DNA of 64,000 nucleotides from positions 4,464,001-4,528,000 of the forward strand of contig NZ_CP146614.1 of NCBI RefSeq assembly GCF_037094685.1, given 5' to 3'. Position numbers and translations under genes: made by a program. Below are positions 26,430-36,315 of the stretch, piece by piece. The notes under the pieces are model-generated. The model did not search any database. It saw only the letters and a program-made list of their open reading frames with translations, and was not told the origin of the DNA. The stretch's first letter is position 1. Every line of letters starts with the position of its first letter. The stretch is from Massilia sp. METH4 (GTDB taxonomy: Bacteria > Pseudomonadota > Gammaproteobacteria > Burkholderiales > Burkholderiaceae_D).

Positions 26430-28550
26430 ATGCCGCACACGTCCCCGGCGGAAGTGCTGTTTTCCCTAGATACGCTGCACGACAACCTGCCCGCCGGCGT
26501 GGTGGTGCACGCCGCGGACGGGCGCATCGTCTCCGTCAACCGCCTCGCGCAGGAATTGCTGGGCCGCAGCGAGGCCGAGCTGCTCGGGCTGGAAGCCAAC
26601 GCGCGCAACTGGATGCTGCTGCGCGCCGATGGCACACCGCTCCCCATCGAGGAGTTTCCGACGAACGTGGTGCTCGCCACCGGGCGGAAGCTGTCCGGCA
26701 TGGTTGCCGGGGTCGTCCGCCCGGATGGGGTCTGCTGGCTGCTGTGTAATGCTTACCCGGAATTCGACGGCGCCGGCAAGCTGCGGCACGTGGTGGTCTG
26801 CTTCACCGACTGCACGGCCCTGAAGGTCACCCAGCAGACACTGGAGAAATCCGAGGAGCGGCTGCGGCTGGTACTGAAGGGATCGACGGACGCGCCGTGG
26901 GACTGGGACCTCGTCACCGGCGACGTGTATTACTCGGAACGGTGGTGGAACATGCTCGGCTACCCCAGCGGCGAGGGGCTCGACGATTCTGGCGCCTGGG
27001 TCCGCATGCTGCATCCCGACGACGATCCGATGGTGAAGGAATACGTGGCCGAGCTGCTGCCCAGCAAGCGCGATAGTTTCAGCGTGGAATTCCGCCTGCA
27101 GCATCGCGACGGCCATTACGTGCCCGTGCTGTCGCGCGGTTACGTGCTGCGCGACGAGCAGGGCAAGGCGCTGCGCATCTCGGGTGTCAATACCGATCTC
27201 ACCGAACGCAAGCGCACTGAGCGGCGAATCTACGAGCTGGCTTACTTTGACCACCTGACCGGCTTGCCGAACCGGCGCTTCCTGATCGAGGAACTGGAAC
27301 ACGTGCTGGCGCGCGCCGCCCGCTCGGGGCATTACAGCGCGCTGCTTTACCTGGACCTCGACAATTTCAAGTTGCTCAACGACACGATGGGGCACGATCT
27401 CGGCGACATGCTGTTGCTGCAGACGGCCCATCGGCTGCGCAACACCGTGCGCCACAGCGACCAGCTGGCGCGGCTGGGCGGCGACGAGTTCGTCATCGTG
27501 CTGGAAAACCTGAGTTCCACGGCGGATGGCGCGGCGGCCGAAGCGAGCCGCGTGGTCGGCAAGCTGCTGGCGGCCCTGGCCCAGCCCTGGCAGCTCGATT
27601 CGCTACTGTTCAAGACCACGGCCAGCATCGGCGTCACGCTGTTTTCGGGGACCGGCACGAATATAGAAACGGTGCTCAAGCAGGCCGATCTGGCGATGTA
27701 CCGCGCCAAGGCCGACGGGCGCAATCTCGCGCGCTTCTTCGACCCCAGCATGCAGGATGCCGCCGACCGCCGCGCCGCCTTCGAGACCGCGATGCGCAAC
27801 GGCTTGTCGCTGGGCCAGTTCTGCCTGTATTGCCAGCCCCAGTTCGACGCCGACGATCGCCTGGTGGGCGCCGAGGTGCTGGTGCGCTGGCAACGCGGCG
27901 AGGGCGACCTGATCGGGCCGGACCAGTTCATCGGCTTCGCCGAGGAGTCCGGCCTGATCCTGCCGCTGGGCGAGCACGTGCTGAAGGAAAGCTGCCGCGC
28001 GCTGGCGCGCTGGCACCTCGACCCGGCGCTGGGCCGCCTGAAGCTGGCCGTGAACGTGAGCGTGCAGCAGATGCGCGACCCGCATTTCCCGGCCACGGTC
28101 GCGACCATCCTGGGCGGCACGGGCGCGCCGCCCGAGCGCCTGTACCTGGAACTGACGGAAAGCGTGTTCGCCGAGGATACGCAGGAGATCACGCAACGCA
28201 TGCATGAGCTGCGCTCCCAGGGCATCTGCTTCTCGCTGGACGATTTCGGCACCGGCTATTCCTCGCTGGCCTACCTGAAGCGCTTTCCGCTCTCGGCCCT
28301 GAAGATCGACCGTTCCTTCGTGCGCGACATCGGCATCGATCCCGGCTCAGCCTCCATCGTCGAGGCCATCATCGCGCTGGCCCGCCAGTTCAAGCTCGAG
28401 ATCGTGGCCGAAGGCGTGGAATACGAGGCGCAGCGCGACTTTCTCGTCGATGGCGGCTGCTCCTCGATGCAGGGCTACCTGCTGGGCCGGCCAATGCCGA
28501 TCACCGAGTTCGAGCACGCGTACGGCACGGCCGGTATCGGGCACGCCTGA
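26430..28550 (+). CDS. Cytoplasmic PAS-PAS-GGDEF-EAL protein
   Basis: 706 residues without membrane segments. PAS 1 (~15-130), PAS 2 of the PAS_3 type (~145-265, WDWDLVTGDVYYSERWW), GGDEF (~275-440) and EAL (~450-700). The cyclase site RLGGDEF and inhibitory RHSD site five residues before it are intact. The EAL core reads EVLVRW with NVSVQQM, ELTES, LDDFGTGYSS, KIDRSFV and EIVAEGVE, so both activities are plausible. It ends 21 bases from the convergent carbonic anhydrase. The sensed signal is unknown. Confidence 0.9.
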   Translation: MPHTSPAEVLFSLDTLHDNLPAGVVVHAADGRIVSVNRLAQELLGRSEAELLGLEANARNWMLLRADGTPLPIEEFPTNVVLATGRKLSGMVAGVVRPDGVCWLLCNAYPEFDGAGKLRHVVVCFTDCTALKVTQQTLEKSEERLRLVLKGSTDAPWDWDLVTGDVYYSERWWNMLGYPSGEGLDDSGAWVRMLHPDDDPMVKEYVAELLPSKRDSFSVEFRLQHRDGHYVPVLSRGYVLRDEQGKALRISGVNTDLTERKRTERRIYELAYFDHLTGLPNRRFLIEELEHVLARAARSGHYSALLYLDLDNFKLLNDTMGHDLGDMLLLQTAHRLRNTVRHSDQLARLGGDEFVIVLENLSSTADGAAAEASRVVGKLLAALAQPWQLDSLLFKTTASIGVTLFSGTGTNIETVLKQADLAMYRAKADGRNLARFFDPSMQDAADRRAAFETAMRNGLSLGQFCLYCQPQFDADDRLVGAEVLVRWQRGEGDLIGPDQFIGFAEESGLILPLGEHVLKESCRALARWHLDPALGRLKLAVNVSVQQMRDPHFPATVATILGGTGAPPERLYLELTESVFAEDTQEITQRMHELRSQGICFSLDDFGTGYSSLAYLKRFPLSALKIDRSFVRDIGIDPGSASIVEAIIALARQFKLEIVAEGVEYEAQRDFLVDGGCSSMQGYLLGRPMPITEFEHAYGTAGIGHA

Positions 28551-28571
28551 CCGCGCCGCTTGTCCGTTGGC

Positions 28572-29324
28572 TTATTGCGTGACTTCGACCACGCGCCCGT
28601 TCAGCGGCTGAACGGGCCGCGCATTCATGCGGTACAGCTTGCGGAACGCGGCCAGTTGCGCCGACGAGACTTCGACCGGCTCCTTGAGGATATGCCAACG
28701 CACGCCTTCGCTGCAGGGCGGTGTCGTCAGCGAACCGGTATAGCCGTAGTAGCCGCGCCGCTCGGGCAGCAGGGCTGCCGCATCGAATTCGGCGGTGGCG
28801 GCGCGCTTTTCGCCCGCCGTCGCCGGCATGCCGGCAAACACGGGACCCAGCGCGGCATTGTCCCGGCCCCGCTTGAACAGCACGGCCACCACGGCCAGTT
28901 CGCCCGCGTCGCTCCTGTGCACCAGGTGGGCCACGAGCGGGTAGCGGCGGCCGTTCACGGCTTCCTCGCTCGGCGTGTGGAAGTGGAACTGCACCAGCCG
29001 GTACGTGGTGCCGGCCACGTCGATGTCGCCGCCGTCCGCCAGGTCGACTTGCACGGTGTGGCCGTTATTGACGATATCGGCGCTGCTGGCGCGGTAGGCG
29101 AAGCCGATCGGCGACGCGGCGCCTGCCCTGGGGGCACGGATATCGATGGGCGACTGCGCCTTGCCGCGCCCGCAGGCGGCGAAATCCGGCGCCAGCTCGC
29201 CCCAATGGGCGGCTCCTGCCTTGCCCTGGTACTCCCAGTGAGGGCGCGTATCGGCCGCCCCCGCGCTTGCCGTGGCGGCCAACGCCGCGATGACCGTTAA
29301 TGCCAACTTGACTTTCGATTTCAT
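28572..29324 (-). CDS. cah: Periplasmic alpha-carbonic anhydrase
   Basis: 250-residue zinc enzyme interconverting CO2 and bicarbonate. Signal peptide 1-24 (ending AGAA), WEYQG, QSPIDI, zinc ligands His114 and His116 in QFHFHTPSEE and His133 in AHLVHRS, and the C-terminal TGSLTTPPCSEGV. The two cysteines (~51 and in PPCSEG) fit the periplasmic disulphide. The ATG at 29324 has AAGGTG immediately upstream. Confidence 0.92.
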   Translation of the reverse strand: MKSKVKLALTVIAALAATASAGAADTRPHWEYQGKAGAAHWGELAPDFAACGRGKAQSPIDIRAPRAGAASPIGFAYRASSADIVNNGHTVQVDLADGGDIDVAGTTYRLVQFHFHTPSEEAVNGRRYPLVAHLVHRSDAGELAVVAVLFKRGRDNAALGPVFAGMPATAGEKRAATAEFDAAALLPERRGYYGYTGSLTTPPCSEGVRWHILKEPVEVSSAQLAAFRKLYRMNARPVQPLNGRVVEVTQ

Positions 29325-29740
29325 GGACACCTTGTTCAATGGATGACGCCTGCTTGGCGGCTCGCCGGCCACGCCCGGCGGCGCGGCGCAGCCGCACAGG
29401 GCGGCACGTCCGTTCCGGGCATGGGTGTCGTGTGCGGGCGTTGCCGGCACATGGCGATACCGGGGAAGTGGCGGTCGCCACCGGTCATCGGGCTGGAGTT
29501 TCCTTGCCCCGTTTGCGGGGCCGGGCCGCCAGCCGATGGCGCGGCGCCGGCAAGCAGGCGCCAGCCGGTCCACGCGGTCATGCGAGAAATCGCATACAAG
29601 AATTGTATACAAGATGACCGGGCCGGCAATCGCGCTGCCGGTCGCTTCGGAACATACGCCAGGTACCGGCGACCCGGGCCGTGAGATTCGCGTGAGAATC
29701 CGCTTTTGCTCATCCGCTTGAGCGCCGTGTTCTTGTCGGA
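29325..29740. other. Non-coding gap with an operator-like TTGTATACAA site
   Basis: No supported gene is seen in these 416 bases. At 29603-29612 there is a perfect palindrome TTGTATACAA, preceded by a CATACAAG half-site copy; such sites are typical of GntR-family operators. It lies about 130 bases upstream of the M16 remnant and may be a leftover of its former control region. Confidence 0.4.
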
Positions 29741-30100
29741 TTGATAATCGAGCCGCCGCGGACGGTGGGCGACTTCCGCGACATCCTCGTGCGGCGCCTG
29801 TTCGCCCGGTTGCTGTCGGCGCGGTTCGCCCGCCTGACCCAGGTGGCCGAACCGCCGTTCGTCGGCGGCACGGCGGCGGAGATCCCATGCAGGCCAGGCT
29901 GCAAACGTACCGCCGCTCGCTGCGCGAGAACGGCTACTGGATGAACTACCTGAAGATGGCTGGAGGACAAGGACCCGCACGAGATCCTGCGCATCGAGGA
30001 GCGCATCAACGCGGTGACCGCCGGGGATATCAAGGCGGCCGCGCGGCGGTTCCTCGACCGCAGGAACCACGTGGAGATGGTGCTGAAGCCGGAGGCGTGA
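29741..30100 (+). pseudogene. Remnant of an M16 (insulinase/PqqL-type) zinc peptidase gene
   Basis: Three short stretches in three frames read as pieces of an M16 peptidase. Frame 1 from 29741 gives RTVGDFRDILVRRLF, SARFARLTQ and AEPPFVGGTA, a mid-protein region. A second frame from 29887 gives LQTYRRSLRENGYWMNYL. A third from 29960 gives EDKDPHEILRIEERIN, AGDIKAAARRFL and NHVEMVLKPEA before TGA at 30098, the normal C-terminus. The HxxEH catalytic half and most of the protein are missing, and at least two frame changes plus an internal deletion separate the pieces. This is a decayed gene, not a functional one. Confidence 0.8.
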
Positions 30101-30107
30101 AGGCTTC

Positions 30108-31058
30108 CTAGTTCACCGACCCCAGCACCGGCGTGATCGAGCCGAGGATGCGGATCAGCGAAGGTCCCAGCAGGACGACCAGCAGGCTGGGGAAGATGAA
30201 GAAGATCAGCGGGAACAGCAGCTTGGTGGCGATCTTGGCCGCCTGCTCCTCGACCAGCTGCCGGCGCCGGGTGCGCAGCTGCTCCGATTGCACGCGCAGG
30301 GCCGTGCCCACGCTGGTGCCGAAGCGGTCGGCCTGGATCAGCATCTTCGCCAGCGAATCGACGTCTTCCACGCCGGTGCGCAGGGCCAGGTTGCGCAGCG
30401 CCTTGTCCTTGGCGCTGCCGGCGCGCAGTTCCAGCGTCACGAGCTGCAGTTCCTCGGCCAGCACGGCGCTCTTCAGGCCGATCTCGGCGCCCACGCGCGC
30501 CAGCGCCGCGTCCATCGCCAGGCCGGCTTCCACGCACACCGTCATCAGGTCGAGCGCATCCGGGAACGTTTCGAAGATCTCGCGCTGGCGCGTGGCGATG
30601 CGCCGGCGCAGCGCGAAGTCGGGCGCGTAATAGCCGAAGGCGGCCGCGATCGCCAGGCACAGGATCGTGGTGCTGCCCGAGCGCTGCGGGTCATTGCCCA
30701 GCACGATCCAGGCCAGCAGCGGCAGCCCGAGCGTGAGCGCGGTCTTCCCCGCGTGAAAGAGACCGGGGGTGGAAGCGCCGCGCCAGCCGGCATGGATGAA
30801 ACGCAGGCGCACCGGCGAGTTCTCCCAGCCTTCGGCGGGCACGGACAGCCTGGCCAGCGGCTCGGCCAGCCGCGCCAGCCGCCGCAGCCAGTCGCGTGCC
30901 GGCTCGGCGGCAGCCGCCCGCGCGGCGCCATCGCGCTCGTCGAGTGCCGACAGGCGGTGCCGGACCGGGTCGCGCGTCAGCAGCAGCATGGCCAGCGCGG
31001 CAAGGCCGAATACCAGCACGAAGATGCCGGCCAGGAGGAGGAGTTGTGCAGGATTCAT
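30108..31058 (-). CDS. tadC: Tad pilus inner-membrane platform protein TadC
   Basis: 316-residue type II secretion F-domain protein. N-terminal membrane segment (~4-26), two central spans (~110-150), the F domain (~155-280: MTVCVEAGLAMDAAL, LRNLALRTGVEDVDSLAKMLIQADRFG) and a C-terminal span (FPLIFFIFPSLLVVLLGPSLI). It starts 10 bases after tadB and is the last gene of the minus-strand tad operon. It pairs with TadB to form the assembly platform. Confidence 0.92.
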   Translation of the reverse strand: MNPAQLLLLAGIFVLVFGLAALAMLLLTRDPVRHRLSALDERDGAARAAAAEPARDWLRRLARLAEPLARLSVPAEGWENSPVRLRFIHAGWRGASTPGLFHAGKTALTLGLPLLAWIVLGNDPQRSGSTTILCLAIAAAFGYYAPDFALRRRIATRQREIFETFPDALDLMTVCVEAGLAMDAALARVGAEIGLKSAVLAEELQLVTLELRAGSAKDKALRNLALRTGVEDVDSLAKMLIQADRFGTSVGTALRVQSEQLRTRRRQLVEEQAAKIATKLLFPLIFFIFPSLLVVLLGPSLIRILGSITPVLGSVN

Positions 31059-31068
31059 GGGGAATGGT

Positions 31069-32043
31069 TCAGATGCGGATGCGGATGATCTTGCGGATGG
31101 CGAGCACGCCGACCAGCATCATCGCGGCGCCCATGCCCACCATCTTGCGGCCGGCGGGCTCGGTCGCCAGCACGCCCAGGGAGCCGGGATCGATGGCTGC
31201 CATCATGGCGGCGGCACCGAACGGCAGCAGGCACAGGATCCACGCCGACATGCGGCCCTCGGCCGACAGCACGCGGACCTGGCCGCGCAGGCGGTGGCGG
31301 TCGCGGATGATGGCGCTGATCGAAGAGAGCAGCTCGGTCAGGTTGCCGCCCGTCTCGCGCTGGATCAGCACGGCCACCACGAAATACTGCAGGTCCATGC
31401 TGGGAACGCGCTGGGCCAGGTTGTTCAGCGCATCGGCCATGCTCACGCCGAAATTGACTTCGTCGAACGCGGCCTTGAACTCCTCGCCCAGCGGCGCGGC
31501 GATCTCGTCGCCCACCAGCTTCAGCGCGGTGGGGAAGGCATGGCCCGCGCGCATGGCGCGGCTCATCATGTCCAGCGCCTCCGGCAATTGCAGTTCGAAG
31601 CGCGCCATGCGGCGCTCGCGCGTGCGGGCCAGGTGCATGAGCGGCGCGGCCGCGCCCGCGGCGCAGGCGGCGGCGATGGCCGGGCCGGGCAGGGCCAGCC
31701 AGGCCGCGGCGGCCAGGCCGGTGGCGGCGCCGCCCGCGCAGAAGGCAAGCAGGCGGGCCGCCGTGTAGCGCGCGCCGGCCTGCATGAGCATGCGGTCGAG
31801 CCGGCGCACGCCCGGCATCGCGCGCAGCAGCGAATCGAGCTCGGCGCTTTCGCTGAGCCGGCGCTCCTTGACGATCGTCACGTCCGACTGCCGCGCCTCG
31901 CCGCCGATGACGCTGCGCAGGCGGCGCGCCACGCGCTCGGCCTCGGGGTCCCGGTGCGCCGCCCAGCCGCTGTACACGCCCCACACCAGCAGCATCACGG
32001 CGGCGAACAGCAGCACCACGAACAGCGCGAACGTAGTGTTCAT
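31069..32043 (-). CDS. tadB: Tad pilus inner-membrane platform protein TadB
   Basis: 324-residue homologue of TadC with the same topology: N-terminal span, two central spans near 95-140, an F domain (LPEALDMMSRAMRAGHAFPTALKLVGDEI, ETGGNLTELLSSIS) and C-terminal spans. The ATG overlaps the tadA stop by 4 bases, giving tight coupling. Confidence 0.92.
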   Translation of the reverse strand: MNTTFALFVVLLFAAVMLLVWGVYSGWAAHRDPEAERVARRLRSVIGGEARQSDVTIVKERRLSESAELDSLLRAMPGVRRLDRMLMQAGARYTAARLLAFCAGGAATGLAAAAWLALPGPAIAAACAAGAAAPLMHLARTRERRMARFELQLPEALDMMSRAMRAGHAFPTALKLVGDEIAAPLGEEFKAAFDEVNFGVSMADALNNLAQRVPSMDLQYFVVAVLIQRETGGNLTELLSSISAIIRDRHRLRGQVRVLSAEGRMSAWILCLLPFGAAAMMAAIDPGSLGVLATEPAGRKMVGMGAAMMLVGVLAIRKIIRIRI

Positions 32044-33398
32044 CGGGCAGGCTCCATGCGCGGCTCGAACACCTGCGGCGACAGCGTCACGCCGAAGGTG
32101 CGCAGCCGCTCGGCGAAGCGCGGGCGCACGCCGCTGGCGCTGAAGTGGCCCTGCACGGTGCCGTCGTCCGCCACGCCGGTCTGCCTGAACGAGAAGATTT
32201 CCTGCATCGTGATCACGTCGCCTTCCATGCCCGTCACCTCGGAAATCGACAACACCTTGCGCTTGCCGTCGGTGAGGCGCGACACCTGCACCACCACGCC
32301 GACGGCGGAGCTGATCTGCTGGCGCATGGCGCGCGGCGGCAGCGTGGCGGCCGCCATGCTGACCATGTTCTCGAGGCGCGTGAGGGCATCGCGCGGCGTG
32401 TTGGCGTGGATGGTGGCCATCGAGCCCTCGTGACCCGTATTCATGGCGCCCAGCATGTCCAGCGCCTCGGCGCCGCGCACCTCGCCCAGGATGATGCGGT
32501 CCGGGCGCATCCGCAGCGCATTGCGCACCAGCGCGCGCTGCGTGACCTCGCCCTTGCCTTCGATGTTCGGCGGGCGGGTCTCGAGGCGCACCACGTGCGG
32601 CTGCTGCAGCTGAAGCTCGGCGGCATCTTCCACCGTCACGATGCGCTCGCTCTGGTTGATGAAGCCGGAAATCACGTTCAGCATCGTCGTCTTGCCGCTG
32701 CCCGTGCCGCCGGAGATGAGGATGTTGACCTTGGCCTTGCCCAGGCCCTGCAGCACCTCGGCCATGTCGGCCGTCATGCTGCCGTAGGACACCAGGTCGG
32801 CCAGGCGCAGCGGGTCGGCCGAGAAACGCCGGATCGACATGACCGGGCCGTCGATCGCCAGCGGCGGAATGATGGCGTTGACGCGCGAACCGTCCGGCAG
32901 GCGCGCGTCGACCATCGGGCTCGACTCGTCGATGCGGCGGCCCACGCGCGAGACGATCTTGTCGATGATCTTCATCAGGTGGGCGTCGTCGGTGAACGTC
33001 ACGTCCGAAAGTTCCAGCCGGCCGCGCCGTTCGACGTACACCTGACGGTGCGTGTTGACGAGGATGTCGGACACGGTCGGATCTTCCAGCAGCGGTTCCA
33101 GCGGGCCGAAGCCGAGCATCTCGTTCTGGATGTCGCGCGTCAGGGTCTTGCGCTCGGCGTCGTTGATGACGACCATCTCTTCCTCGAGCAGGCGCTCGAC
33201 GAGCAGGCGCAGTTCCTGGCGGATCTGGTCCTGCGACAGCCGCTGCATGCTTTCCAGGTCGATACGGTCCAGCAGCGCCTCGTGGATGCGGTGCTTCAGC
33301 TGGTGGTAGGCGCGGTTGTCGATGGCGCCGCGCTGGGCCACGGGGCGCGGCGCGCCGCTGCCGAGGCGCTCGCGCAGGGAAGAGGAGGGCAGGTTCAT
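32040..33398 (-). CDS. tadA: Tad pilus assembly ATPase TadA/CpaF
   Basis: 452-residue hexameric GspE-family ATPase that powers Flp pilus assembly. N-terminal helical domain, then [17 protein letters not shown], Walker [13 protein letters not shown], Asp box region [11 protein letters not shown], Walker [15 protein letters not shown] and the His box [14 protein letters not shown], all intact. It lies 31 bases after tadZ and overlaps tadB. Confidence 0.95.
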   Translation of the reverse strand: MNLPSSSLRERLGSGAPRPVAQRGAIDNRAYHQLKHRIHEALLDRIDLESMQRLSQDQIRQELRLLVERLLEEEMVVINDAERKTLTRDIQNEMLGFGPLEPLLEDPTVSDILVNTHRQVYVERRGRLELSDVTFTDDAHLMKIIDKIVSRVGRRIDESSPMVDARLPDGSRVNAIIPPLAIDGPVMSIRRFSADPLRLADLVSYGSMTADMAEVLQGLGKAKVNILISGGTGSGKTTMLNVISGFINQSERIVTVEDAAELQLQQPHVVRLETRPPNIEGKGEVTQRALVRNALRMRPDRIILGEVRGAEALDMLGAMNTGHEGSMATIHANTPRDALTRLENMVSMAAATLPPRAMRQQISSAVGVVVQVSRLTDGKRKVLSISEVTGMEGDVITMQEIFSFRQTGVADDGTVQGHFSASGVRPRFAERLRTFGVTLSPQVFEPRMEPAR

Positions 33399-33429
33399 GG
33401 GATTCCCGGTCGGTGCGTTTCGGTGGGCA

Positions 33430-34599
33430 TCAGGCCGCGCGGCGGCTGAACAGGCGGGCCATCAGGCCGGCCGCCTGCTTCGGCGGCGCGGCGCCGGTCA
33501 GGTCGCGCGCCATCTGTTCGAGCGCGGCCGACAGCGGGCTGTCCGGCACCAGGCGCGTCACCGGCACGCCCTGGTTGACCGACTTCGCCGCCGCGTCGTA
33601 GTGATTCGGCATCGTGCGCAGGGTGCTGGTCTCGAACGCCTCCTCGAGGTCCTTCAGGCGGATGTCGCTGTTCTTGTCGTGGCGGTTGACGACCAGCTCG
33701 ATCTTGTCCTTGCCGTAGTCCAGGTTGCGGAACACGTCCAGCAGGCGCTTGCCGTCGCGGATATACGGCAGCGTCATCTGCAGCACGGGATGGATCGTGT
33801 CGGCATGGTCGAGCGCGCGGATGCTCACCGGGTCCAGGCTGCGGCCCACGTCGAGCACGATGAAGTCGTACTGCCGGCGCGCCAGCTTGACGATGGCGTC
33901 GATGTGCTCGGGCTTCACGTCGCCGGCGTGGGCCGGATCGGAGGGCGCGGCCAGCACGCTGTAGTTCGGCGTCACCGCAACCATGCTCGAGGCCAGGAAC
34001 GACGGGTCGAGGCGGTGGATCTGCGTGGCGACGTCGGACAGCGTGGCCAGCGGCTTGGTGTCGGAAACGAACAGCGAGGCGTCGCCGAACTGCAGGTTCA
34101 TGTCGATCAGGGCCACGCGCTTGCCGGTGGCCGAGAGCGCATAGGCCAGGTTGGTGGCCAGGAACGTCGAACCGCTGCCGCCCTTGCAGGAGATGAAGGC
34201 CAGCACCTTGCCGTTGGCGCCGGCCTGGGTACCGAGCTTCTCGGCGATGCGGTCCAGCGCCTGGGCGAGGGCGGCGGCGGACGGCGCGGCCGGCAGCACT
34301 TCGCGCACGCCGGCGCGCATCGCGGCCAGCAGGAACTCCTGCGACAGGTCGGCGGTCAGCACGATGAAGGCCATGCGCGGGAACAGGTGGCCCAGGCGCT
34401 CGAGCTGGTCCAGCTCGCCCTCGCCGGCGCGCGGCTGGTCCACCACCAGCACGTCGGGCACGGCGTCGTCGGCCAGGGTGGTCAGGCGGGCCGGGCTCCC
34501 GGCGATCATGTCCACCTCGTCGGTGCCGGGGCGGGCGCGCAACTGGCGCGCCACCTCGATCAGGTGGCGGTCGTCGCGCGACAGGACTGCGATCTTCAT
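33430..34599 (-). CDS. tadZ: Tad pilus localisation ATPase TadZ/CpaE
   Basis: 389 residues: an N-terminal receiver-like domain (~1-125) without a clear phosphoacceptor site, then a MinD/ParA-like domain. The Walker A is the atypical SCKGGSGST, which lacks the second Lys of KGGxGK(S/T), as described for TadZ proteins; VALIDMNLQFGDA and FIVLDVGRSLD follow. It positions the Tad machine at its cell site. It is followed by tadA after 31 bases and preceded by a small lipoprotein gene. Confidence 0.9.
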   Translation of the reverse strand: MKIAVLSRDDRHLIEVARQLRARPGTDEVDMIAGSPARLTTLADDAVPDVLVVDQPRAGEGELDQLERLGHLFPRMAFIVLTADLSQEFLLAAMRAGVREVLPAAPSAAALAQALDRIAEKLGTQAGANGKVLAFISCKGGSGSTFLATNLAYALSATGKRVALIDMNLQFGDASLFVSDTKPLATLSDVATQIHRLDPSFLASSMVAVTPNYSVLAAPSDPAHAGDVKPEHIDAIVKLARRQYDFIVLDVGRSLDPVSIRALDHADTIHPVLQMTLPYIRDGKRLLDVFRNLDYGKDKIELVVNRHDKNSDIRLKDLEEAFETSTLRTMPNHYDAAAKSVNQGVPVTRLVPDSPLSAALEQMARDLTGAAPPKQAAGLMARLFSRRAA

Positions 34600-34618
34600 G
34601 ATGGTTCCTCGTTTCCCG

Positions 34619-34879
34619 TCAGTTGCGGGTGATGCCGCCGCCGACCATGCCGCTGCTGTCCTGCGGCGTCGGCGTCACGTACGACTTCTGGTAATTGGCG
34701 TAGCCCGCGACGGCACTGGCCGCGTCGGTGCCGGCCCGCTGCGCCGCCTGCGGCGGCAGCATCTGGCTGGCCATGATGGTGCGCACGCTGGTGCCGGTGG
34801 CGGAACGCTCGTGGCTCGCGCAGCCCGCGAGCAGGGCAATGGCCGCCAGGGCGATGGCGGCCGGTCGGATCGTGATCAT
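34619..34879 (-). CDS. Small Tad-locus lipoprotein
   Basis: 86-residue lipoprotein with signal peptide and lipobox LLAGC (Cys20), followed by a Gln/Ala/Ser-rich mature part with no recognised domain. The ATG overlaps the secretin stop as ATGA, and AAGGAG lies 6 bases upstream. Its position between rcpA and tadZ suggests a pilotin-like or accessory role for the secretin, comparable to small lipoproteins in other tad loci. This role is inferred. Confidence 0.8.
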   Translation of the reverse strand: MITIRPAAIALAAIALLAGCASHERSATGTSVRTIMASQMLPPQAAQRAGTDAASAVAGYANYQKSYVTPTPQDSSGMVGGGITRN

Positions 34880-36306
34880 TGCTGCTCCTTGGCGGCAGGG
34901 GCGGCCTTGCCTTCGTGCTGGCCGCCGATGAGGAATTCGCCGCGCGTGGGCTGGATGTAATCGTCCGTGGGCAGGCGTGGCGCGGCCGGCAGCGGCTTGG
35001 CCAGGTGCGGCGTGACGATGAAGACCAGTTCCGTGCGGTCGTTCTGGAAATCGCTGCTGCGGAACAGCGTGCCCAGCACCGGCACCTCGCCCAGGAAGGG
35101 GAAGCGCTTGATGTTGCTGGTCACGTTGTTGCGGATCAGGCCGCCGATGGCGAAGCTCTGGCCATCCTGCAGCTGCACGGTGGTGCTGGCGCGCCGCGTG
35201 GTGAACGACGGCAGGATCGCCGTGGCGCCCGAGCTCGACGTGCTGATGCCGATGCCCTCGCGGTTCAGCTCCGACACTTCCGGTGCCACGCGCAGGTTGA
35301 TGCGCCCGCCGGCCAGCACGGTCGGCGTGAACTTCACGGCCACGCCGTATTCCTTCTCCTCCAGCGTGATGGTCGGCACGCCGGTGGTGGAGCTTTGCGC
35401 CACGGGAATGAAGATCTTGCCGCCGGCCAGGAAGCTGGCTTCCTGGCCGCTGATCGCCATCACCGTCGGCTCGGCGAGGATCTTCACCAGGCCGTCGCGT
35501 TTCTGGCCGTCGATCATCAGCTGCGTGCTGGCGCTCTTCACAGCGCCCAGCACATTGCCGGTTTCCGACAGCAGGCTCGATGCGATGCCGTAGGTCCAGC
35601 TGCCGTTCGTCTTCGCGTAGCCCATGCTGGCGCCCAGTTGGTCGACCAGCGATTTGGATACCTCGGCGATCTTCACTTCCAGCAGCACCTGCTGCGGCGC
35701 CGCGACCGCCAGCATGTTGAGCACCTTGGGCGCGCCGGCGGGCAGTGCCGCGGCCGGAGCCGGGGCGGCGGCACCGCCGGCGGACGGTGTGCCCGGCCCG
35801 GCGGCCGCGGCGGACTGCGCGGCGTTTTCCTGGAACGCGGTCGCGATGGCAAGCAGCTGGGCGGCCACGGCGGAATCGCTGACCAGGCCCGACAGCACCA
35901 GCGCATTGCCGGAACTGCCGATGCGGACCTCCTTCTCGCCCGGGAACAGCGTGTCGAACTGCGCGCGCAGCGGCGCGGTATCCATGGCCACGGCGATGTC
36001 GAACACGGTGGAGCGGCCGTCGCGGCCCGAGACGATGAGGTTGGTGGTACCGACGCTGCGCGCCACGATCACCACCTCGTTCGCGTTCGGCACCACCACG
36101 TTGGCGATTTCCGGCGCGCCCACGGTTACCTGGGCGGCCGGGGTGCAGAAGCGTTTCAGGGTGGACTTGCCGCGCACCAGCTGCAGGGTCTTGGTGTCGC
36201 CACCGCGCAGGTCGACGCAGTCCGGCGCGGCGGCCAGGCTGGCGCCCGTGGCCAGCGCGAGGCTGGCGGCGAGCAGGGTCTTGCGGGCGTTGGGAAGAGG
36301 CTTCAT
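34876..36306 (-). CDS. rcpA: Tad pilus outer-membrane secretin RcpA/CpaC
   Basis: 476-residue secretin forming the outer-membrane pilus channel. Signal peptide 1-26, pilus-secretin N-terminal domain (~30-110, LVRGKSTLKRF), a BON-like module (~115-165), an Ala/Pro-rich linker (~168-200), then the secretin core (LLEVKIAEVSKS, LAEPTVMAISGQEASFLAGG, VAVKFTPTVL, FPFLGEVPVLGTLFRS, TELVFIVTPHL). It starts 9 bases after cpaB and is coupled to the small lipoprotein. Confidence 0.94.
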   Translation of the reverse strand: MKPLPNARKTLLAASLALATGASLAAAPDCVDLRGGDTKTLQLVRGKSTLKRFCTPAAQVTVGAPEIANVVVPNANEVVIVARSVGTTNLIVSGRDGRSTVFDIAVAMDTAPLRAQFDTLFPGEKEVRIGSSGNALVLSGLVSDSAVAAQLLAIATAFQENAAQSAAAAGPGTPSAGGAAAPAPAAALPAGAPKVLNMLAVAAPQQVLLEVKIAEVSKSLVDQLGASMGYAKTNGSWTYGIASSLLSETGNVLGAVKSASTQLMIDGQKRDGLVKILAEPTVMAISGQEASFLAGGKIFIPVAQSSTTGVPTITLEEKEYGVAVKFTPTVLAGGRINLRVAPEVSELNREGIGISTSSSGATAILPSFTTRRASTTVQLQDGQSFAIGGLIRNNVTSNIKRFPFLGEVPVLGTLFRSSDFQNDRTELVFIVTPHLAKPLPAAPRLPTDDYIQPTRGEFLIGGQHEGKAAPAAKEQQ

Positions 36307-36315
36307 GACGGTTCT

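Noticed and set aside
29343..29684. Plus-strand frame with two CxxC pairs suggesting a zinc ribbon
   Set aside because: No ribosome site, poor composition outside the cysteines, and it overlaps the carbonic anhydrase promoter region.
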